The notes below the pieces were generated by a model. The model was not told the DNA's origin. It was given only the letters and a program-made list of their open reading frames with translations, and made no database searches. From an uncultured Nostocoides sp. (GTDB taxonomy: Bacteria; Actinomycetota; Actinomycetes; Actinomycetales; Dermatophilaceae), in NCBI GenBank assembly GCA_937873315.1, contig CALMQX010000036.1, positions 25,457 to 89,456 of the forward strand: a DNA stretch of 64,000 nt, in the 5' to 3' direction. The position numbers were made by a program, and so were the translations under genes. This document shows positions 40,170-48,903 of this stretch, one piece after another (position 1 is the stretch's first letter; each line of letters opens with the position of its first letter).

Positions 40170-41308
40170 GGAGATACCGGTTCGGCGGCCGGCACCTGCA
40201 TCGTGATGCAGTGCGGGCCTCCGCCTCCGAAGGCGATGATCTGCCCGGGAACCGGACGGATCTCCCGGCCCGGGAATCTCGCCGCGATCAGGTCCAGCGC
40301 CTCCTCGTCGTCGGCGTGAGCTCCGCTCACGGGCACAACGACGGCTCCATTGGCCACATAGAAATTGGGATAGGACACGTAGTCCTCCACGCCCTCCACC
40401 GTGAAGCCGGAGAAGAGCGCGAGCCCCGATGCCTGCACCTGCCGGCCGCGAGCATCGGGATGGTCCCGTAGATAGCGCAGATTGCGGGCCATCGCCTCGT
40501 GGTTGACATTGGCTGCCGACCCGGAGGCTTGGACGATGACGTGGCCGGCTTCGGTGAAAGTGCAGACCCCGTCGACATGGCCGTCGGTATGCCGGTCATC
40601 GAGGTGCCCAAAGGGCAGCATGAGAACCCGCCGGACGCCCAGCGCCGCGCACAAGGTGGCCTCGATCTGCGCCTGTGACAGGCCGGGATTGCGATTGCTG
40701 TGCAGGAGACATTGAGCCGTCGCGATGAGCGTGCCCTGGCCGTCAACAGTGATGCTGCCGCCCTCGAGCACCATGTCCACGGGCACGCGCTCGATCCCGA
40801 GATGGGACAACAGGATGCTGGCGAGCCGCGCGTCGGCGTCATACGGGAGGAACTTCCGCCCCCACGAATTGAAGTCAAAATCGACCCCGAGCCGATGCCC
40901 ATCGGGTCGGCGCACGATGAGTGGGCCATTGTCGCGGATCCACGAGTCGTCGACCTCGGCCTCCAGAACGTCGATATTGTCGCGCCCGCAGAGCCCAAAG
41001 ACCTCATCCCGGCGCCCGGGCAGAGCGACAACCGTGACCGGCTCGACGTCTGCGATCGCCCGGGCGACCGCGGCATACTCCTGCTTCGCCTCGGCGAGCA
41101 CGCCTTGCCACAGATCCTGGCGGGTTGGCCAGGTCATCAGGGTCCGCTCGTGGCGGTCCCATTCCGCAGGCATCGCGTAGTCCGCGAGGCGCGGATCGAC
41201 CTGTGGAGCCTCGACTGGGTCGACGGCCCGCCGACCGTGCGGGGCCATCTCGGCCGCATACGTCGGGGAGATCCCGGATGCCTGATCGAGATCCTCGCTG
41301 CTTGCCAT
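40166..41308 (-). CDS. aguA: Agmatine deiminase
   Basis: 380 residues of the Porphyromonas-type peptidyl-arginine/agmatine deiminase family. Visible motifs: MPAEWDRHERTLMTWPTR, DSWIRDNGPLIVRRPDG, GHLDDRHTDGHVDGVCTF and the C-terminal catalytic Cys in AFGGGGPHCITMQVP. It converts agmatine to N-carbamoylputrescine and ammonia. It is the first gene of a five-gene operon with a polyamine transporter. The expected next enzyme, N-carbamoylputrescine amidohydrolase (AguB), is absent from the window; the divergent gene pair is urease-like instead. Start ATG 41308 follows AAAAAGGAG. Confidence 0.93.
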   Translation of the reverse strand: MASSEDLDQASGISPTYAAEMAPHGRRAVDPVEAPQVDPRLADYAMPAEWDRHERTLMTWPTRQDLWQGVLAEAKQEYAAVARAIADVEPVTVVALPGRRDEVFGLCGRDNIDVLEAEVDDSWIRDNGPLIVRRPDGHRLGVDFDFNSWGRKFLPYDADARLASILLSHLGIERVPVDMVLEGGSITVDGQGTLIATAQCLLHSNRNPGLSQAQIEATLCAALGVRRVLMLPFGHLDDRHTDGHVDGVCTFTEAGHVIVQASGSAANVNHEAMARNLRYLRDHPDARGRQVQASGLALFSGFTVEGVEDYVSYPNFYVANGAVVVPVSGAHADDEEALDLIAARFPGREIRPVPGQIIAFGGGGPHCITMQVPAAEPVSP

Positions 41309-41336
41309 GCTGACTCCTTTTTCGTGGGTGGATCTG

Positions 41337-41351
41337 ACATCACTATGATGT
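41337..41351. promoter_or_regulatory. Operator palindrome A, agmatine operon
   Basis: ACATC-ACTAT-GATGT has perfect 5-bp arms and covers the -10 box of the leftward promoter. Inferred TetR target. Confidence 0.5.
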
Positions 41352-41370
41352 AGACTGAAAATTCAGTCAA
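41342..41370 (-). promoter_or_regulatory. Promoter of the agmatine/polyamine operon
   Basis: Minus strand -35 TTGACT (41365-41370), 17-bp spacer, -10 CATAGT (41342-41347). Transcription would start near 41335, ~27 nt before the aguA ATG at 41308. Both elements are covered by palindromes. Confidence 0.6.
41353..41368. promoter_or_regulatory. Operator palindrome B, agmatine operon
   Basis: GACTGAA-AA-TTCAGTC is a perfect 7-bp inverted repeat overlapping the -35 box. It lies in the 141-bp divergent gap between aguA and the urease-like genes, so one repressor could control both directions. Confidence 0.6.
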
Positions 41371-41449
41371 GCCCATTGAGAAGTTCTTTTGGCAGACACG
41401 ACCTCGAGTCGGCTTGGCGCCCGCGCAGCTAGATACCCAGGAGACCGCC

Positions 41450-42250
41450 GTGCAGCTAACCCCGTCCGAGCGCGATCGCCTGCTGCTCTTCACCGTGGCG
41501 GAGCTCGCCCGTGGGCGCCGCGCCCGGGGGCTGCGGCTCAACGTTCCCGAAGCCACGGCCGTCATTGCCGATGCGGTCGTGGAAGCCGCCCGAGGCGGCC
41601 GGACCCACGAGGAGGCGGTGCAGATCGGCCGCCACCTCTTGGGCGCTGACGACGTTCTCCCCGGCGTGGCCAGCCTGCTTCCGGATGTGAAGGTGGAAGC
41701 CGGCTTCGAGGACGGCACTCGGCTGGTTGTTATCCCTTGGCCGATCGGCGACGAACTCGCCGATCAAGCCGCACCGGGCCGGATCATCCCGGCAGCCGAT
41801 CTGGCCGCCGACCCGCACGCAGATCACGCTGCGGGATCCCTCGGAGCCGAGCGCGACGCGATCACCGTCATCGACGTCGAGAACACCTCCCGGGTGGCGA
41901 TCACGGTGACCAGCCACTATCACTTCTTCGAGGCCAACCCGCGGCTGCGCTTTGACCGGTCCGCGGCATACGGTCGCCATCTCGACATCGCGGCGGGAGC
42001 CTCGGTCACGTTTCCGCCGGGTGCGGCCGTGACGGTCCGGCTGACGCCCATCCGTGGCCAGCGAGCGGTGGTGGGCTCCGCCGGGCTGGTCGACGGACCC
42101 CTGGATGCACCCGGCGCGAAGGATCGAGCCCTCGCGCTGCTGCGCAGTACCGGCTTTCTTGACGCCACCGCGTCCCCCACCGATGCGGCTGAGGATGCCG
42201 TGCGTCGACTCACCGCGCACGTGGCGAGGACTCCGGGGGTGCGGGCATGA
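41450..42250 (+). CDS. ureAB: Urease-like fused gamma-beta subunit
   Basis: 266 residues. Residues 1-100 are urease gamma (LTPSERDRLLLFTVAELARGRRARGLRLN, LPDVKVEAGFEDGTRLV); residues ~135-235 are urease beta (SHYHFFEANPRLRFDRSAAYGRHLDI, GAAVTVRLTPIRGQRAV). A ~30-residue linker and a C-terminal tail of ~40 residues are extra. It would assemble with the alpha subunit into a (UreAB-UreC) trimer. Start GTG 41450 follows CCCAGGAG. It is coupled to the alpha gene by a 4-bp overlap and divergent from aguA. No ureD, E, F or G is nearby. Confidence 0.85.
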   Translation: MQLTPSERDRLLLFTVAELARGRRARGLRLNVPEATAVIADAVVEAARGGRTHEEAVQIGRHLLGADDVLPGVASLLPDVKVEAGFEDGTRLVVIPWPIGDELADQAAPGRIIPAADLAADPHADHAAGSLGAERDAITVIDVENTSRVAITVTSHYHFFEANPRLRFDRSAAYGRHLDIAAGASVTFPPGAAVTVRLTPIRGQRAVVGSAGLVDGPLDAPGAKDRALALLRSTGFLDATASPTDAAEDAVRRLTAHVARTPGVRA

Positions 42251-43917
42251 CCAGCAATCCTCAGGCCCAGCCCTTCACCTACGGCCCACGTTCAGGGGAT
42301 CTGGTTGCCCTCGGGGACACCGGGCTGATGGTCCGGGTGAATGAGCACAGCCAACCCGACCACGACGAGTTCCTCCTCGGCTTCGGCAAGACCGCTCGCG
42401 ACGGCATCGGGCTGCGAGCAGTCCCGACTACCCAGTCGTGCGAGGTCGCCATCACCAATGTGCTGATCCTGGACGCCGTGCTGGGGATCCGGACCGCCAG
42501 CATCGGCATCAGCGGCGGCCGAATTGTCGCAGTCGGTCGCGGCGGCAACCCTGACACCACAGATGGCATCGACTTCGTCATCGGCACCAACACCATCGTG
42601 ATCAATGGCGAGGGTTTGATTGCCACGGCGGGGGCGGTCGATACGCACGTTCACCTGCTCTCGCCGCGCGTGATGGAGGCGGCCCTCGCCTCAGGTGTCA
42701 CCACGGTGATTGGCCAAGAGTTCGGGCCATTTTGGGGGGTCGGCGTCAACGCGTCCGGACCGCTACGGACGGCATATGCCGCCTTCGATGCCTACCCGAT
42801 CAATGTCGGTCTCCTCGGGCGTGGGTCCGCCTCCCGCCGCGGCAGTTTCCTCGAGGGACTTGAAGGCGGGGTCCTGGGGTTCAAGGTTCACGAAGACACC
42901 GGAGCGAGTCTGCGGGCGTTCGACACCGCCCTGCACCTCGCCGATGAGTTCGACGTGCAGGTCGCCGTGCACACCGACGGCCTCAATGAGGGACTCAGCG
43001 TGTCGGACACCCTGGCCGTTTCGGCCGGGCGGGTCTTCCACGCATTCCACGTCGAGGGCTGCGGCGGTGGCCACAGCCCCGATGTCCTGAGCCTGGCAGG
43101 AGTGCCCCACGTCCTCGCCTCCTCGACCAACCCGACCCTGCCCTTCGGCCGGGGCGCCCTGGCCGAGCATGCGGCCATGATCCACACCGTCCATGCGCTG
43201 CACGCCGACATCCCGAGCGATGCCGAACTCGTCCGCACGAGGATTCGCGCGGCGACCATGGCGGCGGAGAACGTGCTGCACGACCGGGGCGTCATCCCCA
43301 TCACCAGTAGCGATGCCCAGGGTATGGGGCGCGCGGGCGAAACCATCCGGCGGACCTTCCAGCTGGCGTCAGTGCTCAAGCCTGCGCAGAAGGAGGCCAC
43401 CGATGACAACGACCGGGTGCTGCGCTACCTGGCCAAGCTGACCATCAACCCGGCGCTCGCCCACGGACTCTCGCACGAGGTCGGCTCACTCCAGCCAGGC
43501 AGGCTGGCCGACATCGTCTTGTGGACGCCGGCCGCCTTCGGGGCAAAGCCCTACCTGGTGCTCAAGAGTGGCCTGCCTGCCTGGGGAACCGTCGGAGACC
43601 CCAACGCCGTCATCGACTCGGCCGAACCCCGCCAACTTGCGGCGCAATTCGGCGGTATTGGCGGCGCGGCGGTGGACACCTCCGTCATCTTCACCAATGC
43701 CGCGGCCGTCGACGCGGGAGCGGACACCTTCCCAACGCGACGTCGCAGGGTCGCCGTGCAAGGCTGCCGCGAGGTGACCCTGGCCGATATGGTGCACCAC
43801 CGAGAACGGGCCGCAGTCACGGTCGCTCCGGGCGGAGATGCGGTGCACCTGGATGGTCACTTGCTATCCATGTCGCCCGTGGAGCGGGTGCCGCTCTCCC
43901 GGCTGTACTTCCTCTAG
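42247..43917 (+). CDS. ureC: Urease-like alpha subunit with altered flap (substrate possibly not urea)
   Basis: 556 residues of the nickel amidohydrolase fold. Ligands are in place: DTHVH, the carbamylated Lys in LGFKVHED, VHTDGLNE, FHVEGCGGGHSPDV, SSDAQGMGR. The mobile flap differs: an ungapped comparison with the remembered Klebsiella sequence puts IHTVHALH where MVCHHLD is expected. The flap Cys becomes Val, the catalytic-acid His is kept and the next His is Ala. The N-terminal region is also divergent. Beside agmatine deiminase and lacking accessory genes, it may hydrolyse a ureido compound such as N-carbamoylputrescine; plain urease remains possible. Confidence 0.82.
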   Translation: MTSNPQAQPFTYGPRSGDLVALGDTGLMVRVNEHSQPDHDEFLLGFGKTARDGIGLRAVPTTQSCEVAITNVLILDAVLGIRTASIGISGGRIVAVGRGGNPDTTDGIDFVIGTNTIVINGEGLIATAGAVDTHVHLLSPRVMEAALASGVTTVIGQEFGPFWGVGVNASGPLRTAYAAFDAYPINVGLLGRGSASRRGSFLEGLEGGVLGFKVHEDTGASLRAFDTALHLADEFDVQVAVHTDGLNEGLSVSDTLAVSAGRVFHAFHVEGCGGGHSPDVLSLAGVPHVLASSTNPTLPFGRGALAEHAAMIHTVHALHADIPSDAELVRTRIRAATMAAENVLHDRGVIPITSSDAQGMGRAGETIRRTFQLASVLKPAQKEATDDNDRVLRYLAKLTINPALAHGLSHEVGSLQPGRLADIVLWTPAAFGAKPYLVLKSGLPAWGTVGDPNAVIDSAEPRQLAAQFGGIGGAAVDTSVIFTNAAAVDAGADTFPTRRRRVAVQGCREVTLADMVHHRERAAVTVAPGGDAVHLDGHLLSMSPVERVPLSRLYFL

Positions 43918-44077
43918 GCCTCTGGGCCGAGGGCCGCGGCCGCTCCCGAACAAGGCGGCCCAGGCCAGGTCTACGTCACGAAGCGTTCCGCCCTGGCCCA
44001 TTCGTGGTCTTAAATGGGGCACGCGCCCTGTCCAGTGTCGGCCGGGGCGAGAACACGTTGCGTGACGGGAGTCAAGG

Positions 44078-46033
44078 GTGGCCAAGCTCGTACAGGACCT
44101 GCAGCAGCGCGCCTCCCGCCTCGTGACCGGCCGGGGGCGCGCAGGGGCGATCATTGGGCAGCCTCGATTCCAACGCTTGATCTCCGACTGGGCGAACGAG
44201 CACCAGCTCTCCGAAGCCGAGGTCGAGGCCCAGGTCGCCGACCACTTGGACGAGATGCTGGCCAGCCACGGCGAGAGCGCGATGGCCTCCTGGAACAAGT
44301 TCGGTACCTGGATGATGCGCGCCCACGATGTCGTGGTCGACGAAGACCAACTCGTCGCCCTGCGCAAGCTCGACCGGCAGCACAGCCTTGCACTGGTCTT
44401 CTCCCACCGCTCCTATCTCGACGGATACGCCCTGCCGGCAGCCCTGGGAGCCCGGCGCTTTGGACCGATCTACACCTTTGGTGGCGCCAACCTAAACCTG
44501 CCCATCCTCGGCCGCCTCGCCAGCCAGACCGGCATCATCTTCATCCGTCGGTCGATGAAGGACGCACCGCTCTACCGCCGGACTTTGCGCGGCTATATCT
44601 CCCACCTCGTGGCGACCAAGGCCAATGTTGCGTGGTCGATCGAGGGCGGCCGCACCCGTACCGGCAAGCTGCGCCCGCCCACCTATGGGATCCTGCGCTA
44701 TCTCGCCGATGCGGTTGACGCCGAGCCCGGCCCCGACGCCATGCTCGTCCCGGTCTCCATCGTCTACGACCAATTGCACGAGGTCGGCCGGATGGCCAGC
44801 GAGGCGACCGGCGCAGCCAAGCGACCCGAGGACTTCCGCTGGCTGATCAACCTCGCCCGCTCCCAGGGCGAGCGACTCGGTCGGGTGTACCTCTCCTTCG
44901 GCACCCCCATCCCCCTGCGCGGTCGCATGGAGGAACTGCGCGAGGGTGGCCTCGCGCCCGATCACGTGGTCGAGCGCATTGCCCTCGAGGCCTCCCATCG
45001 GATCAACCGGGTCACTCCGGTCACCGTCACGGCCGTGGTCTGCCTGGCGCTCCTCGGAGCCGATCGAGCGCTGCCCTTCGAGCGGGTATTGGCCACGGTC
45101 CAGCCGTTTGCGGCCTATATCGACAAGCGCGCCTGGCCGGTCGCCGGTGGCGCCAACCTCACCGACCGGCTCACCGTCCGGCACGCGCTGCACGAACTCG
45201 TGACCAGCGGAGTGCTGGACTGCTATGACGCGGGGACCGAGCCGGTATGGCGCGTGGCGGAGGACCAACATCTGGTCGCCGCCTTCTACCGCAACACGCT
45301 GATCCACATCCTTGTTGACCGAGCCATCGGCGAGGTAGCGCTGCTCGCCGCGGTCGACGCCGGCCCGCAGGCCAATGGGATGCGGGTGGCTTGGGAGCAC
45401 GCGCTGGATCTGCGTGATCTGCTCAAGTTCGAGTTCTTCTTTCCGCCCCGAGCCGAATTCGACACCGAGTTGCGCACCGAAATGGCCATCATTGCCCCTG
45501 GATTCCACGACGACTTCGATGGGGCGATGGCCGCGCAGGCCCTGGAGTCCGCGCCGGTGTACTTGGCCCACCTGGTGCTGCGCCCATTCATCGAGTCCTA
45601 CCTCGTGGTTGCGGACCGCCTGGCCGCGGCCGCAGATGCCGATCTCGACGAAGCCGACTGCGCGGCGCTGCTCACCGAGAGCCTGCATCTGGGTCAGCAA
45701 TGGGTCCTGGAACGCCGGATCACCAGCGCCGAGTCGGTCTCGCTCGAGCTCTTCCGCAACGCGCTGCAACTGGCCCGCCATCGCGGTTTGGTCAGCTCCA
45801 CCGACACTCCGGTCGTCCAGGATGACGACGACCTCCCCCGCACCGGCGGCCGATCCACCCCAGCTCCGGATGCCTCCGGCCGCGAGCGAACCCTTGCCGA
45901 GGCCAGGGCCGCCTTGCGCAACGAACTCCAGGCAGTGAGCGAGCAGATCCGGCGGATCGCGGTGTATGCCGACAAGCGCGCCGGATCCCTTTCGGCCGCC
46001 GCGCCAGCGGGCGGTGACCATGAATCTCGCTGA
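44078..46033 (+). CDS. plsB: Glycerol-3-phosphate acyltransferase, PlsB-like
   Basis: 651 residues, PlsB2 class. Acyltransferase motifs I-IV are visible: HRSYLDGYALPAAL (HX4D), GPIYTFGGANL and IIFIRRS, EGGRTRTGKLRPP, MLVPVSIVYD. The enzyme adds the first acyl chain to glycerol 3-phosphate at the membrane. A long C-terminal helical region and an acidic linker (DDDDLPRTGG) follow. Start GTG 44078 follows GGGAGTCAAGG. It overlaps the HAD-PlsC gene by 14 bp, the same order as mycobacterial plsB2-plsC. Confidence 0.9.
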   Translation: MAKLVQDLQQRASRLVTGRGRAGAIIGQPRFQRLISDWANEHQLSEAEVEAQVADHLDEMLASHGESAMASWNKFGTWMMRAHDVVVDEDQLVALRKLDRQHSLALVFSHRSYLDGYALPAALGARRFGPIYTFGGANLNLPILGRLASQTGIIFIRRSMKDAPLYRRTLRGYISHLVATKANVAWSIEGGRTRTGKLRPPTYGILRYLADAVDAEPGPDAMLVPVSIVYDQLHEVGRMASEATGAAKRPEDFRWLINLARSQGERLGRVYLSFGTPIPLRGRMEELREGGLAPDHVVERIALEASHRINRVTPVTVTAVVCLALLGADRALPFERVLATVQPFAAYIDKRAWPVAGGANLTDRLTVRHALHELVTSGVLDCYDAGTEPVWRVAEDQHLVAAFYRNTLIHILVDRAIGEVALLAAVDAGPQANGMRVAWEHALDLRDLLKFEFFFPPRAEFDTELRTEMAIIAPGFHDDFDGAMAAQALESAPVYLAHLVLRPFIESYLVVADRLAAAADADLDEADCAALLTESLHLGQQWVLERRITSAESVSLELFRNALQLARHRGLVSSTDTPVVQDDDDLPRTGGRSTPAPDASGRERTLAEARAALRNELQAVSEQIRRIAVYADKRAGSLSAAAPAGGDHESR

Positions 46034-47447
46034 CCAACTCGCCAGGATCGAGCAAGCTCCCAAGGGCCCGAGCGTCGGCGCCTTCTTTGACCTCGATGGC
46101 ACCTTGGTGGCGGGCTATACGGCCACGGCATTCTTCCGTGAGCAGGTCACCGGTCGACATGTGGACCCGACCACTGCCCTGCGCTCGCTGATTGCTGCGG
46201 TCGACGGAACCTTCCTCGGCGGCTCCCCCATTAAGGGCAGCCAACTCGCGTTCGCCGCGTTAGCCGGCAAGGACGAGAGCCTCCTGGCCGACCTGGGTGA
46301 GCGGCTCTTCCGGACCCAAATCGCCGGCACGATCCGCGCCGAGGCTCGCGACCTCGTTCGAGCCCATCAGCGCGCCGGCCATACGGTGGTGGTGTCGTCC
46401 GCGGCCACGCGGTACCAAATCGGTCCCGTCGCACGCGACCTCGGCATCGAGGACCTCATCTGCACAGAACTCGAGGTCCACGAGGGGCTCCTCACTGGCG
46501 CCATTCGCGGACGGATGCGCTGGGGACGCGAAAAGGCTTCTGGCGTACGCGCGTACGCACGTACGCATGGCGTCGACCTGAGTCACAGCTTCGCCTACGG
46601 AAATGGCACTGAGGACATCGACTTCCTCGCCACCGTGGGCCAGCCGACCGCGCTCTCCCCGGACACGGGGCTCTCCGATGCCGCGGCCCGCTTCGGCTGG
46701 CCAGTCCTTCGGCTATCCGATCCACCGCCGTCGACCCTTGCGGGTTCAGTGCGAACGCTGTTGGCGCTCAACGGGATGAACGTCGCCGCCATGACCGGAG
46801 CCGCGTGGGGATTGCTGACCGGCGATCGCCGCCGAGGCGTCAATGCCGCAACCGCTTTGGCGACCGATTCCGCCCTCAAGCTGGCGGGCGTGCATCTACG
46901 GATCACAGGCCTGGAGCGTTTGGCGGCAGCCCGACCCGGCATCGTGGTCGCCAACCACCAAAGTTCGATTGACCCGGTCGTGATTGCCGCCATCTTGCGT
47001 GGCGACTTCACGGCGGTCGCCAAAAAGGAGGCCAAGTACGACCCTCGCGCGTTGCTCGGCTCCCTCCTCCTCGACCCGGTCTACATCGACCGCGGCAACT
47101 CAGAGCAGGCCCGCGCCTCACTGGACGCCGTGGCAGATCGCATCCGCTCCGGGACCTCGCTCATGATCTTTCCCGAGGGAACCCGTTCTCCCACACCGGT
47201 GCTCGGGCCGTTCCGTAAGGGCGCCTTCCACCTTGCGGTGGCGACCGGGGCGCCGGTCATCCCCATCGTGCTGCGCAATACCGGAGAGATCATGCCGCGC
47301 GGCGCTCGGACCATCCGCGCCGGCACCATCGATGTCCACGTGCTGGAGCCGCGTTACCACTGGTCCACCGAAAACATGGCGGACGAGGTCGCGAGCCTGC
47401 ACGCCGAATTCGTTGAGACTCTCGCTCACTGGCCCGAGGAGGCCTGA
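46020..47447 (+). CDS. plsC: HAD-IB phosphatase fused to 1-acyl-glycerol-3-phosphate acyltransferase
   Basis: 475 residues. The N-half (~20-230) is a HAD-IB domain of the SerB type (FFDLDGTLVAGYT, VVVSSAATRYQIGPVAR, YGNGTEDIDFL). The C-half (~280-470) is PlsC (VVANHQSSIDPVV, VYIDRGNSEQA, FPEGTRSPTP). The chain could make phosphatidic acid and remove a phosphate from a lipid intermediate, as suggested for the mycobacterial homologue. Start ATG 46020 overlaps plsB; GTG 46014 is an alternative. A 27-nt alternating purine-pyrimidine tract lies at 46543-46569. Confidence 0.9.
   Translation: MNLADQLARIEQAPKGPSVGAFFDLDGTLVAGYTATAFFREQVTGRHVDPTTALRSLIAAVDGTFLGGSPIKGSQLAFAALAGKDESLLADLGERLFRTQIAGTIRAEARDLVRAHQRAGHTVVVSSAATRYQIGPVARDLGIEDLICTELEVHEGLLTGAIRGRMRWGREKASGVRAYARTHGVDLSHSFAYGNGTEDIDFLATVGQPTALSPDTGLSDAAARFGWPVLRLSDPPPSTLAGSVRTLLALNGMNVAAMTGAAWGLLTGDRRRGVNAATALATDSALKLAGVHLRITGLERLAAARPGIVVANHQSSIDPVVIAAILRGDFTAVAKKEAKYDPRALLGSLLLDPVYIDRGNSEQARASLDAVADRIRSGTSLMIFPEGTRSPTPVLGPFRKGAFHLAVATGAPVIPIVLRNTGEIMPRGARTIRAGTIDVHVLEPRYHWSTENMADEVASLHAEFVETLAHWPEEA
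46543..46569. other. 27-nt alternating purine-pyrimidine tract (Z-DNA-prone)
   Basis: Strict R-Y alternation built of GCGTAC/GCGCGTAC units, inside the HAD domain where it encodes VRAYARTH. It contains three CGTACG- or ACGTAC-type palindromes. Confidence 0.6.
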
Positions 47448-47448
47448 C

Positions 47449-48903
47449 ATGGCGCCCCCCAAGAAGCGACCCGCGGCAACCCCCGAGGAGGGCTATGCCG
47501 CCCAGCAGGCGCGCTGGCAAGCCGCCGCCCAATGGGGCAGCGAGACCAGCATGAACGAGCTCGAGACCGTCATGTGGCGTTCCGAGCGGCACCCTCAGGC
47601 GTCCTCGACGATTGCCTCGTTGCTCATCCTGGACCAGGCCCCGGACTGGGATCGCCTCGTCGCTGCGGTCGATTGGGCGAGCAGCCTGGTCCTTAAGGCG
47701 CGCCAGCGGGTGGTCGAGCCCATCGTGCCCACCGGGCCACCCGCCTGGGCCATCGATCCGCATTTCCACATCGGATACCACCTGCGCCGCCACCAACTCG
47801 GTGCTCGTGCCAGCATGGATGACCTGCTTGAGCTGGTTCAGGACCTCCTCATTACCCCCTTCGACCGCACCCGCCCGCTGTGGGAGGCGACCCTTATCGA
47901 GGGCCTCGAGGGCGGACGAGCGGCATACCTGCTCAAGCTGCACCACTCGCTCACCGACGGCCTGGGCGCAGCGCAGTTGCTCTCCGCGGTCCAGAGCCGG
48001 ACGCGGAGCCACACCGATGACAAGCCGGTGAGCGATCTTCCGACAACAGCCGGGCCGACTGCATGGGAAGTGACGACGGAGGGGCTCCGAGAGACCATCT
48101 CGGCAGCGCCGATGATCGCGGCCACGGCCGCCGCCGCCGTGGCCGGGACGCTGCGCGATCCGAGCGGAGCGGTCAGCGAGGGCCTACGCTTCGCCGCCTC
48201 GCTGCGCCGGGTCCTCACGCCTAAAGTCCTGGAGCGCTCCCCGCTGTTGGCTGGCCGGGATGGGCGGCGATGGGTGCTGCAGACCCTCGATTGCCGCCTC
48301 GACACTCTGCGCGCCGCCGGTCGGGCGGCTGGCGGGTCAGTCAACGATGCCTACCTCGCCGCTCTCCTTGGCGGGATGCGCCGCTACCACGAAGCCCATG
48401 GCGTCGACCTCGAAGAACTGCAGATGACGGTTCCGGTCTCCTTGCGTCGAGCCGATGATCCGATGGGCGGCAACCGCTTCGCCGGGGCAATGATCGCCGG
48501 ACCGATGGGGATCGAGGACCCCGTCGAGCGGATCGCCATTCTCCGGGGAGTCATGCTTTCGGAAGTGAATGAGCCTGCGCTGGATACCTTTTCGCTGTTT
48601 ACCCCGATCGCGAACCGGCTGCCCTCGGCCGTGGGAGCCGCTGCCATGCGGCTCGGGTCACTCAATGACTTGGCTGCGTCCAATGTCCCGGGCATCTCCG
48701 AGTCGGTTTACCTGGCTGGCGCCAAGGTTGAGCGGGCCATCCCGTTCGGACCGCTGCCTGGTGTGGCCGTCATGGCTGTGCTGGGCTCGTATGCCGGTGT
48801 GTGCAGTGTGGGCTTCACCCTGGACGATCGGGCGATCGAGTCGCCGGCGCTCTTCGCGGCCAGCATGCGTGAGGGCTTCGACGAGGTCTTGGCGCTCGCG
48901 TGA
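47449..48903 (+). CDS. Wax ester synthase / diacylglycerol acyltransferase (WS/DGAT) family protein
   Basis: 484 residues with the active-site HHSLTDG (HHxxxDG) near residue 165 and the conserved C-terminal SNVPGISESVYLAGAKVERAIPFGPL. The family transfers an acyl chain to diacylglycerol or a fatty alcohol, producing storage lipids. It follows plsC by one base, so the three-gene row provides glycerolipid precursors and the final acyl transfer. Start ATG 47449 follows GAGGAGG. It overlaps the sulfatase by 4 bp. Confidence 0.9.
   Translation: MAPPKKRPAATPEEGYAAQQARWQAAAQWGSETSMNELETVMWRSERHPQASSTIASLLILDQAPDWDRLVAAVDWASSLVLKARQRVVEPIVPTGPPAWAIDPHFHIGYHLRRHQLGARASMDDLLELVQDLLITPFDRTRPLWEATLIEGLEGGRAAYLLKLHHSLTDGLGAAQLLSAVQSRTRSHTDDKPVSDLPTTAGPTAWEVTTEGLRETISAAPMIAATAAAAVAGTLRDPSGAVSEGLRFAASLRRVLTPKVLERSPLLAGRDGRRWVLQTLDCRLDTLRAAGRAAGGSVNDAYLAALLGGMRRYHEAHGVDLEELQMTVPVSLRRADDPMGGNRFAGAMIAGPMGIEDPVERIAILRGVMLSEVNEPALDTFSLFTPIANRLPSAVGAAAMRLGSLNDLAASNVPGISESVYLAGAKVERAIPFGPLPGVAVMAVLGSYAGVCSVGFTLDDRAIESPALFAASMREGFDEVLALA

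Noticed and set aside
41309..41449. Nickel or guanidine riboswitch before the urease-like genes
   Set aside because: The gap is 141 bp and filled by a promoter and palindromes. No guanidine-type stem pair with ACR-GGR-like loops is visible.
44492..46102. 536-residue open frame antisense to plsB
   Set aside because: High-GC shadow frame: low-complexity Gly/Arg/Asp text, no ribosome site, and the opposite strand carries clear acyltransferase motifs.
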